Below, piece after piece: positions 44,377-54,291 of a DNA stretch of 64,000 bases. The DNA comes from VFKU01 sp038916785 (GTDB lineage Bacteria > Hydrogenedentota > Hydrogenedentia > Hydrogenedentales > GCA-2746185), in assembly GCA_038916785.1 (NCBI GenBank), contig JBCLBO010000007.1, positions 1 through 64,000 of the forward strand, written 5' to 3'. A model generated the notes under the pieces. That model saw only the letters and a list, made by a program, of their open reading frames with translations, did no database searches and was not told the DNA's origin. Each line of letters opens with the position of its first letter. Position 1 is the first letter of the stretch. Both the position numbers and the translations under genes were made by a program.

Positions 44377-44416
44377 TGGAACGTGCGGCCCGACGCTTGC
44401 TAAACTATACGTTCCA
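44377..44416. promoter_or_regulatory. inverted repeat before nadA
   Basis: TGGAACGT (44377-44384) and ACGTTCCA (44409-44416) are exact inverted repeats 24 bases apart, and the second overlaps TATACG, a possible -10. This could be an operator or a leader hairpin between sufU and nadA. No known regulator can be assigned by eye. Confidence 0.35.
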
Positions 44417-44488
44417 TCCGAATGAATCGTTGCGTGGCGTGTATTCCGCAGTGCACAGGCCCGACACTTCCAAGGAAGCGACCTTGCC

Positions 44489-45559
44489 ATGCCAGAGACG
44501 ATAGCCGGTAGCGAAAATCTCTCCCTCGCGGAGACCCGTGCGTTCATGCGCAAGAAGCTGCGCGGGCTTCTGCCCGAATTCGAGATCGATTACAAGGCCG
44601 AGTTCGCCTACAAGATCAACAAGCTCAAGAAGGAGCGCAACGCGGTCATCCTCGGGCACAACTACATGGAGCCCGCGCTGTATTGCTCCGTGCCCGATCA
44701 CACGGGCGACTCGCTCGAGCTCTCGCGCATTTCCGCCGAGACCGAGGCGGACATCATCGTATTTTGCGGCGTACTGTTCATGGCCGAGACTGCGAAGATT
44801 CTCAACCCTGGGAAAATGGTGCTGCTGCCGTCCGAGAAAGCGCTGTGTTCTCTGGCCGGCGGCATCAGCGTGGGCGACATCCGCGACCTCAAGAAGCAGT
44901 ACCCCGGCGTGCCGGTCGTCACCTACGTGAACACCTACGCCGCGGAGAAGGCGGAGTCCGACTACTGCTGTACTTCGGGCAATGCTGCCGCGGTGATCAA
45001 GCATCTGCGCGGCCTGGGCCATCAGCACGTTATGCTGCTGCCCGACGAGTTCCTGGCGCGCAATACCGCCAAGGAATTGGGCATGAGCTTCGTCCTGCCG
45101 AGTGTCCTGCGCGGGATGCACACGGACCTGCCGAAAGAACCGGCGATTATCGGCTGGCACGCGCGCTGCGAAGTGCACGAACTTTTCCGGGTGGAGGACA
45201 TCCATCTCGTCCGCAAACAGCATCCGAACGTAAAGGTGCTGGCGCATCCCGAGTGCAGCCCGGAAGTCTGCGAAGAGGCGGACTTCGTCGGCAGCACGAA
45301 GCAGCTGATCGCCGCGGTCGAGAACATGGAAGGCCAGTTCCTGCTCCTCACGGAGTGCAGCATGGGCGACAACATTGCGGCGGCGTACCCGGACAAAAAC
45401 ATGCTGCGGCTGTGCAGTTTCCGCTGCCCGCACATGAACCAGATCACGATGGAAGACACGCTCGAGGCGCTCGAAAAGTTGCAGTACCAGATCGAGCTGC
45501 CGGCCGACATCATCGCGCGCGCGCGCAAACCGATCGACCGGATGCTCGAGATTCGGTAG
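44489..45559 (+). CDS. nadA: quinolinate synthase A
   Basis: Makes quinolinate from iminoaspartate and dihydroxyacetone phosphate in NAD biosynthesis and needs a [4Fe-4S] cluster. Three conserved Cys are found in KALCSLAGG, HARCEVHE and SFRCPHMNQI. VILGHNYMEPALYCSVPDH, GVLFMAETAKILNP and TYVNTYAAEKAESDYCCTSG are family phrases. 356 residues, full length. nadB and nadC are not in the window. Its place beside the suf operon fits its cluster requirement. Confidence 0.97.
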   Translation: MPETIAGSENLSLAETRAFMRKKLRGLLPEFEIDYKAEFAYKINKLKKERNAVILGHNYMEPALYCSVPDHTGDSLELSRISAETEADIIVFCGVLFMAETAKILNPGKMVLLPSEKALCSLAGGISVGDIRDLKKQYPGVPVVTYVNTYAAEKAESDYCCTSGNAAAVIKHLRGLGHQHVMLLPDEFLARNTAKELGMSFVLPSVLRGMHTDLPKEPAIIGWHARCEVHELFRVEDIHLVRKQHPNVKVLAHPECSPEVCEEADFVGSTKQLIAAVENMEGQFLLLTECSMGDNIAAAYPDKNMLRLCSFRCPHMNQITMEDTLEALEKLQYQIELPADIIARARKPIDRMLEIR

Positions 45560-45799
45560 GGTTGATAAAGGCGGCCGGGCGCGCGACTCCGGTGTCCCAC
45601 GGCGATCGCGGTAATCGGTCCGCTTTGCGGTGCGGTTCCACCTGAGAAGCGGGCGCGTCGGCCGTAGCATGGGCGGCCCGCCCACGCCCGCGTCCGCATG
45701 GGCGGGCCGCCCATGCTACGAGGCGGGTCCTTGTCGATCGGGCTGCGAAAAGGCCCATTCGGGCCCGCGGCCAGCCCACCGCGCGGGGTGCATAGTTTC
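45560..45799. repeat. intergenic region with a family B inverted pair
   Basis: GTAGCATGGGCGGCCCGCCC followed by ACGC (45664-45687) faces its reverse complement (45696-45719) with one mismatch, eight bases apart. Each half is itself a palindrome. Together they could form one long hairpin or a cruciform between nadA and the tRNA-tuf operon. The rest of 45560-45933 holds the tRNA promoter and no gene. Confidence 0.85.
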
Positions 45800-45828
45800 T
45801 TGACACCGCCCCCGCTGTTTGCTAGGAT
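45800..45828 (+). promoter_or_regulatory. promoter of the tRNA-tuf-secE operon
   Basis: A perfect TTGACA (45800-45805), a 17-base spacer and TAGGAT (45823-45828) lie about 100 bases before the first tRNA. It is the only strong promoter in the gap and should drive the four tRNAs and tuf. Confidence 0.7.
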
Positions 45829-45933
45829 TGGCCCTTGATCGCCGCCTGCGGGCGGCGGTTTGAGTTTATGGGCCTTCTCCGGCGATGCGCCATGCCCCGT
45901 GCGTGGCGCGGCGCGGACCGGCGGAGCGCGCGA

Positions 45934-46009
45934 GCTGGCGTAGCTCAGTTGGTAGAGCAGCTGATTTGTAATCAGCAGGTCGGGGGTTCGAAACCCTTCG
46001 CCAGCTCCA
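45934..46009 (+). tRNA. tRNA-Thr (anticodon TGT)
   Basis: Acceptor GCTGGCG pairs with CGCCAGC. The anticodon stem GCTGA/TCAGC holds loop TTTGTAA, giving anticodon TGT. GGTTCGAAACC is the T-arm, and the CCA end is encoded (TCCA). 76 bases. Confidence 0.96.
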
Positions 46010-46073
46010 TTGGATTCATGCGCCTCGCCGGCCATCGCCGCCGCGGCGGTTTCACAGTTGAACAGCGTTTCGG

Positions 46074-46159
46074 GGATGGATGCCCGAGTGGCTAAAGGGG
46101 ACGGGCTGTAAACCCGTTGGCTTGCGCCTACGAAGGTTCGAATCCTTCTCCATCCACCA
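46074..46159 (+). tRNA. tRNA-Tyr (anticodon GTA)
   Basis: Acceptor GGATGGA pairs with TCCATCC. The anticodon loop CTGTAAA gives GTA, with a long variable arm (class II, TTGGCTTGCGCCTACGA). ACCA end encoded. 86 bases. Confidence 0.96.
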
Positions 46160-46201
46160 GCAAGATTTCCCGGCGCGCGACGTGCGCGGCGGATGCGAAT
46201 C

Positions 46202-46277
46202 GCGGGAGTAGCTCAATTGGTGGAGCATCAGCCTTCCAAGCTGAGGGTCGCGGGTTCGAACCCCGTCTCCCGCTCCA
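46202..46277 (+). tRNA. tRNA-Gly (anticodon TCC)
   Basis: Acceptor GCGGGAG pairs with CTCCCGC. The anticodon stem and loop around CTTCCAA give TCC. T-arm CGGGTTCGAACCCCG; TCCA end encoded. 76 bases. Confidence 0.96.
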
Positions 46278-46402
46278 CAACGTGCCAACCCGGCCGCAAG
46301 GCCGGATACATAGATAGCGGCACTCGGGCGGCGATGTCCGTGAATGAATGCACCACGTAAGGATGGGCGGCGCAGGCCGCGATCCGGGAACTACATAGCG
46401 AC

Positions 46403-46478
<76 letters not shown>

Positions 46479-46555
46479 TTCCCAACGGGATTTCGCACGG
46501 CCGAGCGGGCCTGCGTGGCAACGAGTACATAACGACGATAAGGGACTAGACCAGC

Positions 46556-47746
<1,191 letters not shown>

Positions 47747-47785
47747 TCGCCCGGATTCGGGCGCGAAGAGCGAAGGAATACGCAG

Positions 47786-47935
47786 ATGCGCGAGCAGATC
47801 ATCCTCGAATGCACGGTGTGCAAACAGCGCAATTATCTGAGCACCCGCGACAAGCGCAAGACGCCGGAGAAGATCCAAGTCAAAAAGTACTGCAAGTTCG
47901 ACCGCAAGCACACCATGCACAAGGAATCGAAGTAG
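47786..47935 (+). CDS. rpmG: 50S ribosomal protein L33
   Basis: 49 residues starting MREQIILECTVCKQRNYLST. CTVC is one zinc-type pair, but the second pair is reduced to YCKFDRKHT, with one Cys. It therefore lies between the C+ and C- forms, as in some RpmGB-like paralogues. GAAGG lies upstream of ATG 47786. Its place between tuf and secE is common outside the enterobacteria. Confidence 0.94.
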   Translation: MREQIILECTVCKQRNYLSTRDKRKTPEKIQVKKYCKFDRKHTMHKESK

Positions 47936-47970
47936 TCTATTGCGGCCTTCGGGCCGTTGGACAGGTGCGG

Positions 47971-48046
47971 AGAGCTGTAGCTCAATTGGTAGAGCGGCGG
48001 TCTCCAAAGCCGTAGGTTGGGGGTTCGAGACCCTCCAGCTCTGCCA
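47971..48046 (+). tRNA. tRNA-Trp (anticodon CCA)
   Basis: Acceptor AGAGCTG pairs with CAGCTCT. The anticodon loop CTCCAAA gives CCA. GGTTCGAGACC T-arm; GCCA end encoded. 76 bases. Preceded by a small hairpin GCGGCCTTCGGGCCG that may be a processing site or weak terminator. Confidence 0.96.
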
Positions 48047-48118
48047 CCTGGGCGACATTTGACCCGGCCATGCGGTCGGGGTGGAACGGCAGACAACCGC
48101 GAGTAACGAGAGCAAACG

Positions 48119-48337
48119 ATGGCAACCGCCGCTGGAAAACTGAATCCCTGGAACCGGCTTCGCGACTACGTGCTCGAAGTCCGCACGGAAATCGAGAAGG
48201 TGACCTGGCCCACGCGCGAAGACCTCAAGACCCACACCGTCGTTGTGCTGTGGTTCTTGGCCATTGTCGGGCTGGCGATCGGCGCTATGGACGTGACCTT
48301 TCAGAAGGCCGTTCTCACACTCTTCCGAAACCTCTGA
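48119..48337 (+). CDS. secE: preprotein translocase subunit SecE
   Basis: 72-residue single-helix clamp of the SecY channel. VRTEIEKVTWPTREDLKTHT is the amphipathic conserved region and VVLWFLAIVGLAIGAMDVTF the membrane helix. The one-helix form is usual outside enterobacteria. It precedes nusG, the standard order. Confidence 0.96.
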   Translation: MATAAGKLNPWNRLRDYVLEVRTEIEKVTWPTREDLKTHTVVVLWFLAIVGLAIGAMDVTFQKAVLTLFRNL

Positions 48338-48366
48338 GGACCGGCACCGTGCAAAAGGATGGCAAC

Positions 48367-48990
48367 ATGAAGGACACGCAGGCCGCGGACGCGGCCGCTG
48401 GCGAACCGCTCGACGAGCCGCTCATCAAAGAGCCGCCCGCGGACGGCGTCAAGCGCCGCTGGTATGCCGTGCACGCGCACTCCGGCCAGGAGGGCTCCGT
48501 GCTCGCCTCGCTGCGGGCGCGCGCCCAGCAATCGGACATGCAGGACATGATTACCAACGTGCTTGTACCGATGGAAGAAGTCGCCGAATTCCGCGGCGGC
48601 GAAAAGAAGACCTCCAAGCGGAAGTTCTTCCCTGGCTACGTGCTCATTCAGTTGCCCGAGCACCCGGAGAAAAACGCCGACCTCTGGCACTTGATCAAAG
48701 ACACCCCCGGCGTCACCGGGTTCATTGGCTCGCGCACCGAGCCGGTGCCGCTGGACGACGGCGAAGTCCTCACGCTCGTCGAAGAAATGCGCGGCGAACG
48801 CGAGCGCCCGCGCCCGAAGCTGTCCTTCGAGGTGGGCGAGCGCGTGAAGATCACCGAAGGCGCCTTCGCCAATTTCATGGGCAACATCGGCGAGATCAAC
48901 GAAGAGCGCGGCAAAGTCAAAGTCATGATCGAAATCTTCGAGCGCCAGACCAGCGTCGAAGTGGATTTCTGGCAGGTCGAGAAGATTTGA
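48367..48990 (+). CDS. nusG: transcription termination/antitermination factor NusG
   Basis: Couples RNA polymerase to ribosome (via S10) or Rho. The NGN domain (RRWYAVHAHSGQEGSVLASL, RKFFPGYVLIQL, DTPGVTGFIG) and the C-terminal KOW domain (FEVGERVKITEGAFANFMGN followed by IGEINEERGKVKVMI) are complete. 207 residues with a 30-residue acidic N-terminal extension. ATG 48367 has AAGGA seven bases upstream; GTG 48349 is a less likely alternative. Confidence 0.96.
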   Translation: MKDTQAADAAAGEPLDEPLIKEPPADGVKRRWYAVHAHSGQEGSVLASLRARAQQSDMQDMITNVLVPMEEVAEFRGGEKKTSKRKFFPGYVLIQLPEHPEKNADLWHLIKDTPGVTGFIGSRTEPVPLDDGEVLTLVEEMRGERERPRPKLSFEVGERVKITEGAFANFMGNIGEINEERGKVKVMIEIFERQTSVEVDFWQVEKI

Positions 48991-49007
48991 CGGGAGATTT
49001 TTAAGTC

Positions 49008-49460
49008 ATGCCCCCACAGACGAAACCATTGGCAAGAGGCAAAGAAGTCACGGCGATGATCAAGCTGCAGTGCCCCGCGGGCGCGGCCAACCCGGCGCCC
49101 CCGGTCGGCCCGGCGCTCGGCCAGCACGGCGTGAACATCATGGAATTCTGCAAGCAGTTCAACGACCGCACCCGCGACCAGCAGGGCCTCACGATCCCGG
49201 TCGTGATCTCGGTCTACAAGGACCGCAGCTTCACCTTTATCACCAAGAGCCCGCCGGCCGCCGTGCTCCTCAAACGCGCCGCGAAACTTGCCAAGGCCTC
49301 CGGCGAGCCGAACAAAGTGAAGGTCGGCACCGTCACCAAGGCTCACCTCCAGGAAATTGCCGAGATCAAGATGAAAGACCTCAACGCCGGCAGCCTCGAA
49401 ACCGCGATGAGCATGATTGCCGGGACGGCCCGGAGCATGGGTCTGACCGTCGAAGGATAA
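49008..49460 (+). CDS. rplK: 50S ribosomal protein L11
   Basis: Stalk-base protein that takes part in factor binding and the stringent response. MIKLQCPAGAANPAPPVGPA, LGQHGVNIMEFCKQFN and TARSMGLTVEG are diagnostic. 150 residues with about ten extra residues before the conserved start. Confidence 0.97.
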   Translation: MPPQTKPLARGKEVTAMIKLQCPAGAANPAPPVGPALGQHGVNIMEFCKQFNDRTRDQQGLTIPVVISVYKDRSFTFITKSPPAAVLLKRAAKLAKASGEPNKVKVGTVTKAHLQEIAEIKMKDLNAGSLETAMSMIAGTARSMGLTVEG

Positions 49461-49520
49461 ACGCAACACCAACACGTGGGAGGGCGCCTCGGCGCCCGCG
49501 GACCACAGGAGACCAGCACC

Positions 49521-50231
49521 ATGCCCCAATCCAAACGCGTCGCCACCAACGCCACCCAGCGCGACCCCGAAGCCAAGTATGCCCTTGCCGAGGCCGTCAC
49601 CGGCGTCAAATCCTGCGCGAACGCCAAGTTTGACGAATCCGTCGATCTCGCGTTCCACCTCGGCGTCGACCCGCGCCACGCGGACCAGATGATTCGCGGC
49701 TCGGTCTCCCTGCCGCACGGCACGGGCAAGAACGTGCGCGTCGTCGTCGCGTGCAAACAAGAGGCCCAGGCCAACGCCGCGCGCGAAGCGGGCGCGGAGG
49801 AAGTGGGCGGGGACGAGCTCATCGCGAAGATTGCCGCCGGCTGGACCGACTTCGACGCGATGATCGCCGCGCCCGACATGATGGGTTCCGTCGGCAAACT
49901 CGGCAAAATCCTCGGCCCGCGCGGGCTCATGCCCAGCCCCAAGGCCGGCACGGTGACGCCGAACGTCGGCAATGCGGTCAAGGACATCAAGAAAGGCAAG
50001 ATCGATTTTCGCGTTGACAAGAACGCGAACATCCACGTGCCCGTCGGCAAAGCCTCATTCACGGCCGAACAAATCCATGAGAACGCCGGCGCGGTCATTG
50101 GCGCGATTGTGAAGGCCAAACCCGCGTCCGCCAAAGGCATCTATCTCAAGAGCTGCACCATCAGCAGCACCATGGGCCCCGGCTACAAGCTGGACACGGC
50201 CAAGTTGCAATCGAGTCTCGACGAGAAGTAA
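49521..50231 (+). CDS. rplA: 50S ribosomal protein L1
   Basis: Mobile L1-stalk protein and, in many bacteria, repressor of its own operon. KFDESVDLAFHLGVDPRHAD, LGPRGLMPSPKAGTVTPNVG and GKASFTAEQIHENA are diagnostic. 236 residues. ATG 49521 with CAGGAGACCAGC upstream. rplJ and rplL normally follow; here metK does. Confidence 0.97.
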   Translation: MPQSKRVATNATQRDPEAKYALAEAVTGVKSCANAKFDESVDLAFHLGVDPRHADQMIRGSVSLPHGTGKNVRVVVACKQEAQANAAREAGAEEVGGDELIAKIAAGWTDFDAMIAAPDMMGSVGKLGKILGPRGLMPSPKAGTVTPNVGNAVKDIKKGKIDFRVDKNANIHVPVGKASFTAEQIHENAGAVIGAIVKAKPASAKGIYLKSCTISSTMGPGYKLDTAKLQSSLDEK

Positions 50232-50278
50232 CCCCCGGCGCCGCCACACCGGCGGCGACCGATCCGAGGAGTCAGCGC

Positions 50279-51460
<1,182 letters not shown>

Positions 51461-51530
51461 TCTTCGACGAGCATCTAACAGTAAGGAAACGAAGAGAACA
51501 AAGAACCGATCACTTCCGTTCGACGCGTAG

Positions 51531-51703
51531 CAGCCCGTTGAAAAAGTAAACGTGGAAGAGCCGTCCCGGCTCTTCTGAAGCGGCGGGACGCCGCTTCCAC
51601 TCTGGCGGTCCCTTGGACGAGCAGTGATTCGTGATACGGGTCCGCAAGAGACTCGGTATTTTTGATCGCAGGTTTCTCCAAACTGGACTTTTTCAGCGGC
51701 CTG
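51531..51703. mobile_element. MITE-like element with inverted ends and internal hairpins
   Basis: CAGCCCGTTGAAAAAGT (51531-51547) faces ACTTTTTCAGCGGCCTG (51687-51703), 15 of 17 bases paired. Inside, GTGGAA (51552-51557) pairs with TTCCAC (51595-51600), around two smaller palindromes (AGAGCCGTCCCGGCTCT and AGCGGCGGGACGCCGCT). The element has no transposase, and no clear target duplication is visible. Its ends resemble insertion-sequence termini. Confidence 0.6.
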
Positions 51704-52007
51704 TTAAGGGCAATGGTATTCGTTGAACTCGCCCCCTACGGATTTTTTGAATTGAGCCCGAAAGACTATTTGAGCTGAGCCCCGAAGGGGCGTTCTACAG
51801 TGGCCCAAGGCAGTACGAAGCGGCGCCCTGGGTCGTGGACGCCCCAGACTTTCCAAGCCCTGACGGGGCGATCTAGGGTGTCCGACGAAATTGCGCGGTA
51901 CGCATGGAGCGTCTAGCTTGAAAGGGTGAAAGGGCTGCCGTAGCATTACCGGCGGGCTGCACTCTATCTCACAGTAGGCGCGTTCGCGCGCAGGAGGCTT
52001 TTCACAC
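51704..52007. repeat. intergenic GGGGCG-type repeat block before dapA
   Basis: From 51778 to 51875 there is a block of short inverted segments: AGCCCCGAAGGGGCG, GGCGCCCTGGGTCGTGG, ACGCCCCAGA and AAGCCCTGACGGGGCG. A degenerate relative, GAGCCCGAAAGACTATTTG, lies at 51754. Similar blocks are familiar as dispersed repeats in several environmental phyla. No gene is supported in 51461-52007. dapA has GCAGGAGG before its ATG. Confidence 0.55.
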
Positions 52008-52889
52008 ATGTTTCGCGGGTCCATCGTCGCGCTGGTCACCCCCTTCAAGGACGACCTCAGCGTAGATCTCGACGCCTACGGGCGCCTCATCGATTTCCAA
52101 ATCGAGCGCGGCACGCACGGCATCGTCCCCTGCGGCTGCACCGGAGAGGCCGCCACGCTCTCGCACGACGAGCAAAAGCAGATCATCCGCTTCTGCATCG
52201 AGCGCGTTGCGGGGCGCGTCCCGGTCGTCGCGGGTACCGGCTCGAACAACACGCGCGAGGCCATCGAACTCACGCGCTACGCCAAGGAAATCGGCGCGGA
52301 CGGCGCGCTGATGATCACGCCCTACTACAACAAGCCCACCAAGGAAGGCCAGATTGCACACTACCGCGCGGTCGCCGAAAAGGTCGACATCCCGATCATG
52401 CTCTACAACGTGCCCAGCCGCACCGGCACGAACATCGAGCCGCAGACCGTCGCCGAGATGTCGCGCATTCCGAATATCGTCTCGATCAAGGAAGCCTCCG
52501 GCAGCCTCGACCAGGTCTCGTCCATCCGCGCGCTGTGCAATATCAACATCCTTTCCGGCGACGACTCGCTCACGCTGCCGATGATGGCGGTCGGCGCCTC
52601 GGGCGTCGTCTCGGTCGCGGCCAACGTCGCGCCGGACCGGGTCGCCGCGCTCTGCGACGAATGGGACGCCGGCAACGTCGCCGCCGCGCAAGCGATTCAC
52701 TATGAGCTGATGCCGCTGTTCAAGGCGCTCTTCGTGCAGACGAATCCGCTGCCCGTGAAAGCCGTCCTCGCGCACATGGGCCTCATCAAGAACATTCTGC
52801 GCCTGCCGCTCACACCGCTTCCGGCGGATATATTCGCGAGCATCAAACCTGTGATCGAAAAACTCATCCAGAGTGCTGCGGCGGTCTAA
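52008..52889 (+). CDS. dapA: 4-hydroxy-tetrahydrodipicolinate synthase
   Basis: Condenses aspartate semialdehyde with pyruvate, first step of the lysine/meso-DAP branch; cytoplasmic TIM barrel. The Schiff-base lysine is in VSIKEASG, the Tyr in ITPYYNKPTKEG, and the carboxylate-binding Arg in NVPSRTGTN supports DapA rather than another aldolase. Residue 44, usually Thr in GTTGE, is Cys here (CGCTGEAAT). That threonine belongs to the proton relay in E. coli DapA. 293 residues, normal length. Confidence 0.94.
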   Translation: MFRGSIVALVTPFKDDLSVDLDAYGRLIDFQIERGTHGIVPCGCTGEAATLSHDEQKQIIRFCIERVAGRVPVVAGTGSNNTREAIELTRYAKEIGADGALMITPYYNKPTKEGQIAHYRAVAEKVDIPIMLYNVPSRTGTNIEPQTVAEMSRIPNIVSIKEASGSLDQVSSIRALCNINILSGDDSLTLPMMAVGASGVVSVAANVAPDRVAALCDEWDAGNVAAAQAIHYELMPLFKALFVQTNPLPVKAVLAHMGLIKNILRLPLTPLPADIFASIKPVIEKLIQSAAAV

Positions 52890-52897
52890 AGAATTTT

Positions 52898-52993
52898 CGC
52901 CCACAGATTGGCACGGATTTACACAGACAGATCAAGATCGGATTCGTAATCCTTTGAATTTAATCTGTGTACATCTGTGAAAATCTGTGGGCG
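52898..52993. repeat. long imperfect inverted repeat between convergent dapA and Rieske genes
   Basis: A 30-base arm at 52898-52927 (CGCCCACAGATTGGCACGGA then TTTACACAGA) is inverted at 52964-52993 with a few mismatches; the loop is 36 bases. Arms rich in CACAGAT/ATCTGTG are a common dispersed repeat type. Its position suits a bidirectional terminator. Confidence 0.8.
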
Positions 52994-53000
52994 ATGTCTT

Positions 53001-53342
53001 TTATCTCCATCCTTTCGCCGGCTCGATCGCCGGCAACATAATCCTCACCTCCCCCTCCTCCACGGCCACGCGATACCGCGGCAACCCGTCGTTCGGCGGG
53101 TCCTCCGCGCTGAGCGGAAACGACCACCCGTGCCATGGGCAGATGATCCGGCCGTGTTCGACAAATCCATATTCCAGCGGCCCCGCCGCATGCGGACAAA
53201 GGTTGCTCACGGCGTAATACGCGCCATCCACATTGAACACGGCGATCGGCCATTTCTCATGCACGATCACCTTCGTCATCCCCGGCGCCAATTCCTCCGC
53301 CCGGCATGCGACAACGTATTCCGCCAACCCGAATCTCCCCAT
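53001..53342 (-). CDS. Rieske-type [2Fe-2S] ferredoxin
   Basis: 113 residues with both cluster motifs, CPHAAGP (Cys49, His51) and CPWHGW (Cys68, His71). It resembles the small NirD/BphF-type soluble ferredoxins that pass electrons to an oxygenase or reductase, or stand-alone Rieske proteins. No signal peptide, membrane helix or partner gene nearby, so its redox partner is unknown. It runs convergently with dapA and divergently from the superoxide dismutase gene. Confidence 0.9.
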   Translation of the reverse strand: MGRFGLAEYVVACRAEELAPGMTKVIVHEKWPIAVFNVDGAYYAVSNLCPHAAGPLEYGFVEHGRIICPWHGWSFPLSAEDPPNDGLPRYRVAVEEGEVRIMLPAIEPAKGWR

Positions 53343-53496
53343 TCTCGAATCGTCCCCACCATCCTAATCGTTGCCGCTATCGAAATCAGACCGCCTCAGC
53401 CCACCCATGTTCTCCATCGTGCTCGTGCTCGTAATCGGCCCTTGACCCTTCGCTTCTGCGACCACCGCGCCGCTGGATCATTTCGCCATCGCCCCG

Positions 53497-53502
53497 TATA
53501 AT
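53497..53502 (+). promoter_or_regulatory. -10 box upstream of superoxide dismutase
   Basis: A perfect TATAAT lies 56 bases before the sod ATG. The -35 at the expected distance (CTGGAT, 53473-53478, spacer 18) is weak, so an activator may be needed. Confidence 0.45.
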
Positions 53503-53558
53503 CCCCCTTCGGCTTGACCAGTCCGAATTCGCACCCTCAACGAAGGAGATCACCCGCC

Positions 53559-54164
53559 ATGGCCTACACCCTGCCCGCACTAGGATTCGCGTTCGACGCG
53601 CTCGAACCGCACATCGACGCCAAGACGATGGAAATTCACCACGGCAAGCACCACCAGACCTACGTCGACAAGCTCAACGGCGCGCTCGAAGGCGTCAACA
53701 TCGGCGGCAAATCCGTCGAAGATTTGCTCAAGGACCTCAGCGTCGTCCCGGCGGACAAGAAGCAGGCGGTCATCAACCACGGCGGCGGCCACGCCAACCA
53801 CTCGCTCTTTTGGCGGACACTGACCCCCGGCGGCGCGAAGGCCCCGGCGGGAGACCTGGCGACCGCTATCAACGGCGCCTTCGGCAACCTTGACACGCTC
53901 AAGACCCAAATGGAAACGGCCGGCGCCAACCGCTTCGGGAGCGGCTGGTCCTGGCTCGTGCTCGACAAGGGCAAGCTCGCCGTCACCAGCACCGCCAACC
54001 AGGACTCGCCGCTGATGGGCGGCCAGGCCCCGCTGCTCGGCGTGGATGTGTGGGAACACGCCTACTACCTCAAGTACCAGAACCGCCGCCCCGACTACCT
54101 CAAGGCCATCTGGAACGTAATCAACTGGACCGCAGTCGCAGAAAATCTAGCCAAGGCGAAGTAA
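53559..54164 (+). CDS. sodA: Fe/Mn superoxide dismutase
   Basis: Converts superoxide to hydrogen peroxide and oxygen. Metal ligands are His27 (IHHGKHHQTY), His in HANHSLFW, and Asp and His in GVDVWEHAYY. GGGHANHSLFW and the absence of the Fe-type Gln at that position favour Mn or cambialistic use, but metal choice cannot be settled by eye. 201 residues. No signal peptide, so cytoplasmic. GAAGGAGAT precedes ATG 53559. Followed by a terminator at 54217. Confidence 0.95.
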   Translation: MAYTLPALGFAFDALEPHIDAKTMEIHHGKHHQTYVDKLNGALEGVNIGGKSVEDLLKDLSVVPADKKQAVINHGGGHANHSLFWRTLTPGGAKAPAGDLATAINGAFGNLDTLKTQMETAGANRFGSGWSWLVLDKGKLAVTSTANQDSPLMGGQAPLLGVDVWEHAYYLKYQNRRPDYLKAIWNVINWTAVAENLAKAK

Positions 54165-54172
54165 ATGTATCC

Positions 54173-54196
54173 GTAGCATGGGCGATCCGCCCATGC
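54173..54196. repeat. family B palindromic repeat
   Basis: GTAGCATGGGCGATCCGCCC followed by ATGC is a perfect inner palindrome and matches the copies at 45664, 45696 and 16055. It starts nine bases after the sod stop codon. Confidence 0.75.
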
Positions 54197-54216
54197 GGAT
54201 CGAAGTTTGCCTTACA

Positions 54217-54250
54217 GCAGCCCCGAGCCGCCTTCGGGGCTGCTTCGTAT
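54217..54250 (+). terminator. terminator after superoxide dismutase
   Basis: GCAGCCCCGA (54217-54226) pairs perfectly with TCGGGGCTGC (54234-54243) around a seven-base loop, followed by TTCGTATTT. This is an intrinsic-type structure with a short, interrupted T tract. Confidence 0.6.
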
Positions 54251-54291
54251 TTCTGAAAGGCAACATACCCCCTTTGTTAGGATGGCTCCGC

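Noticed and set aside
50232..50278. SAM riboswitch before metK
   Set aside because: Only 47 bases separate rplA and metK and no aptamer-like structure is visible.
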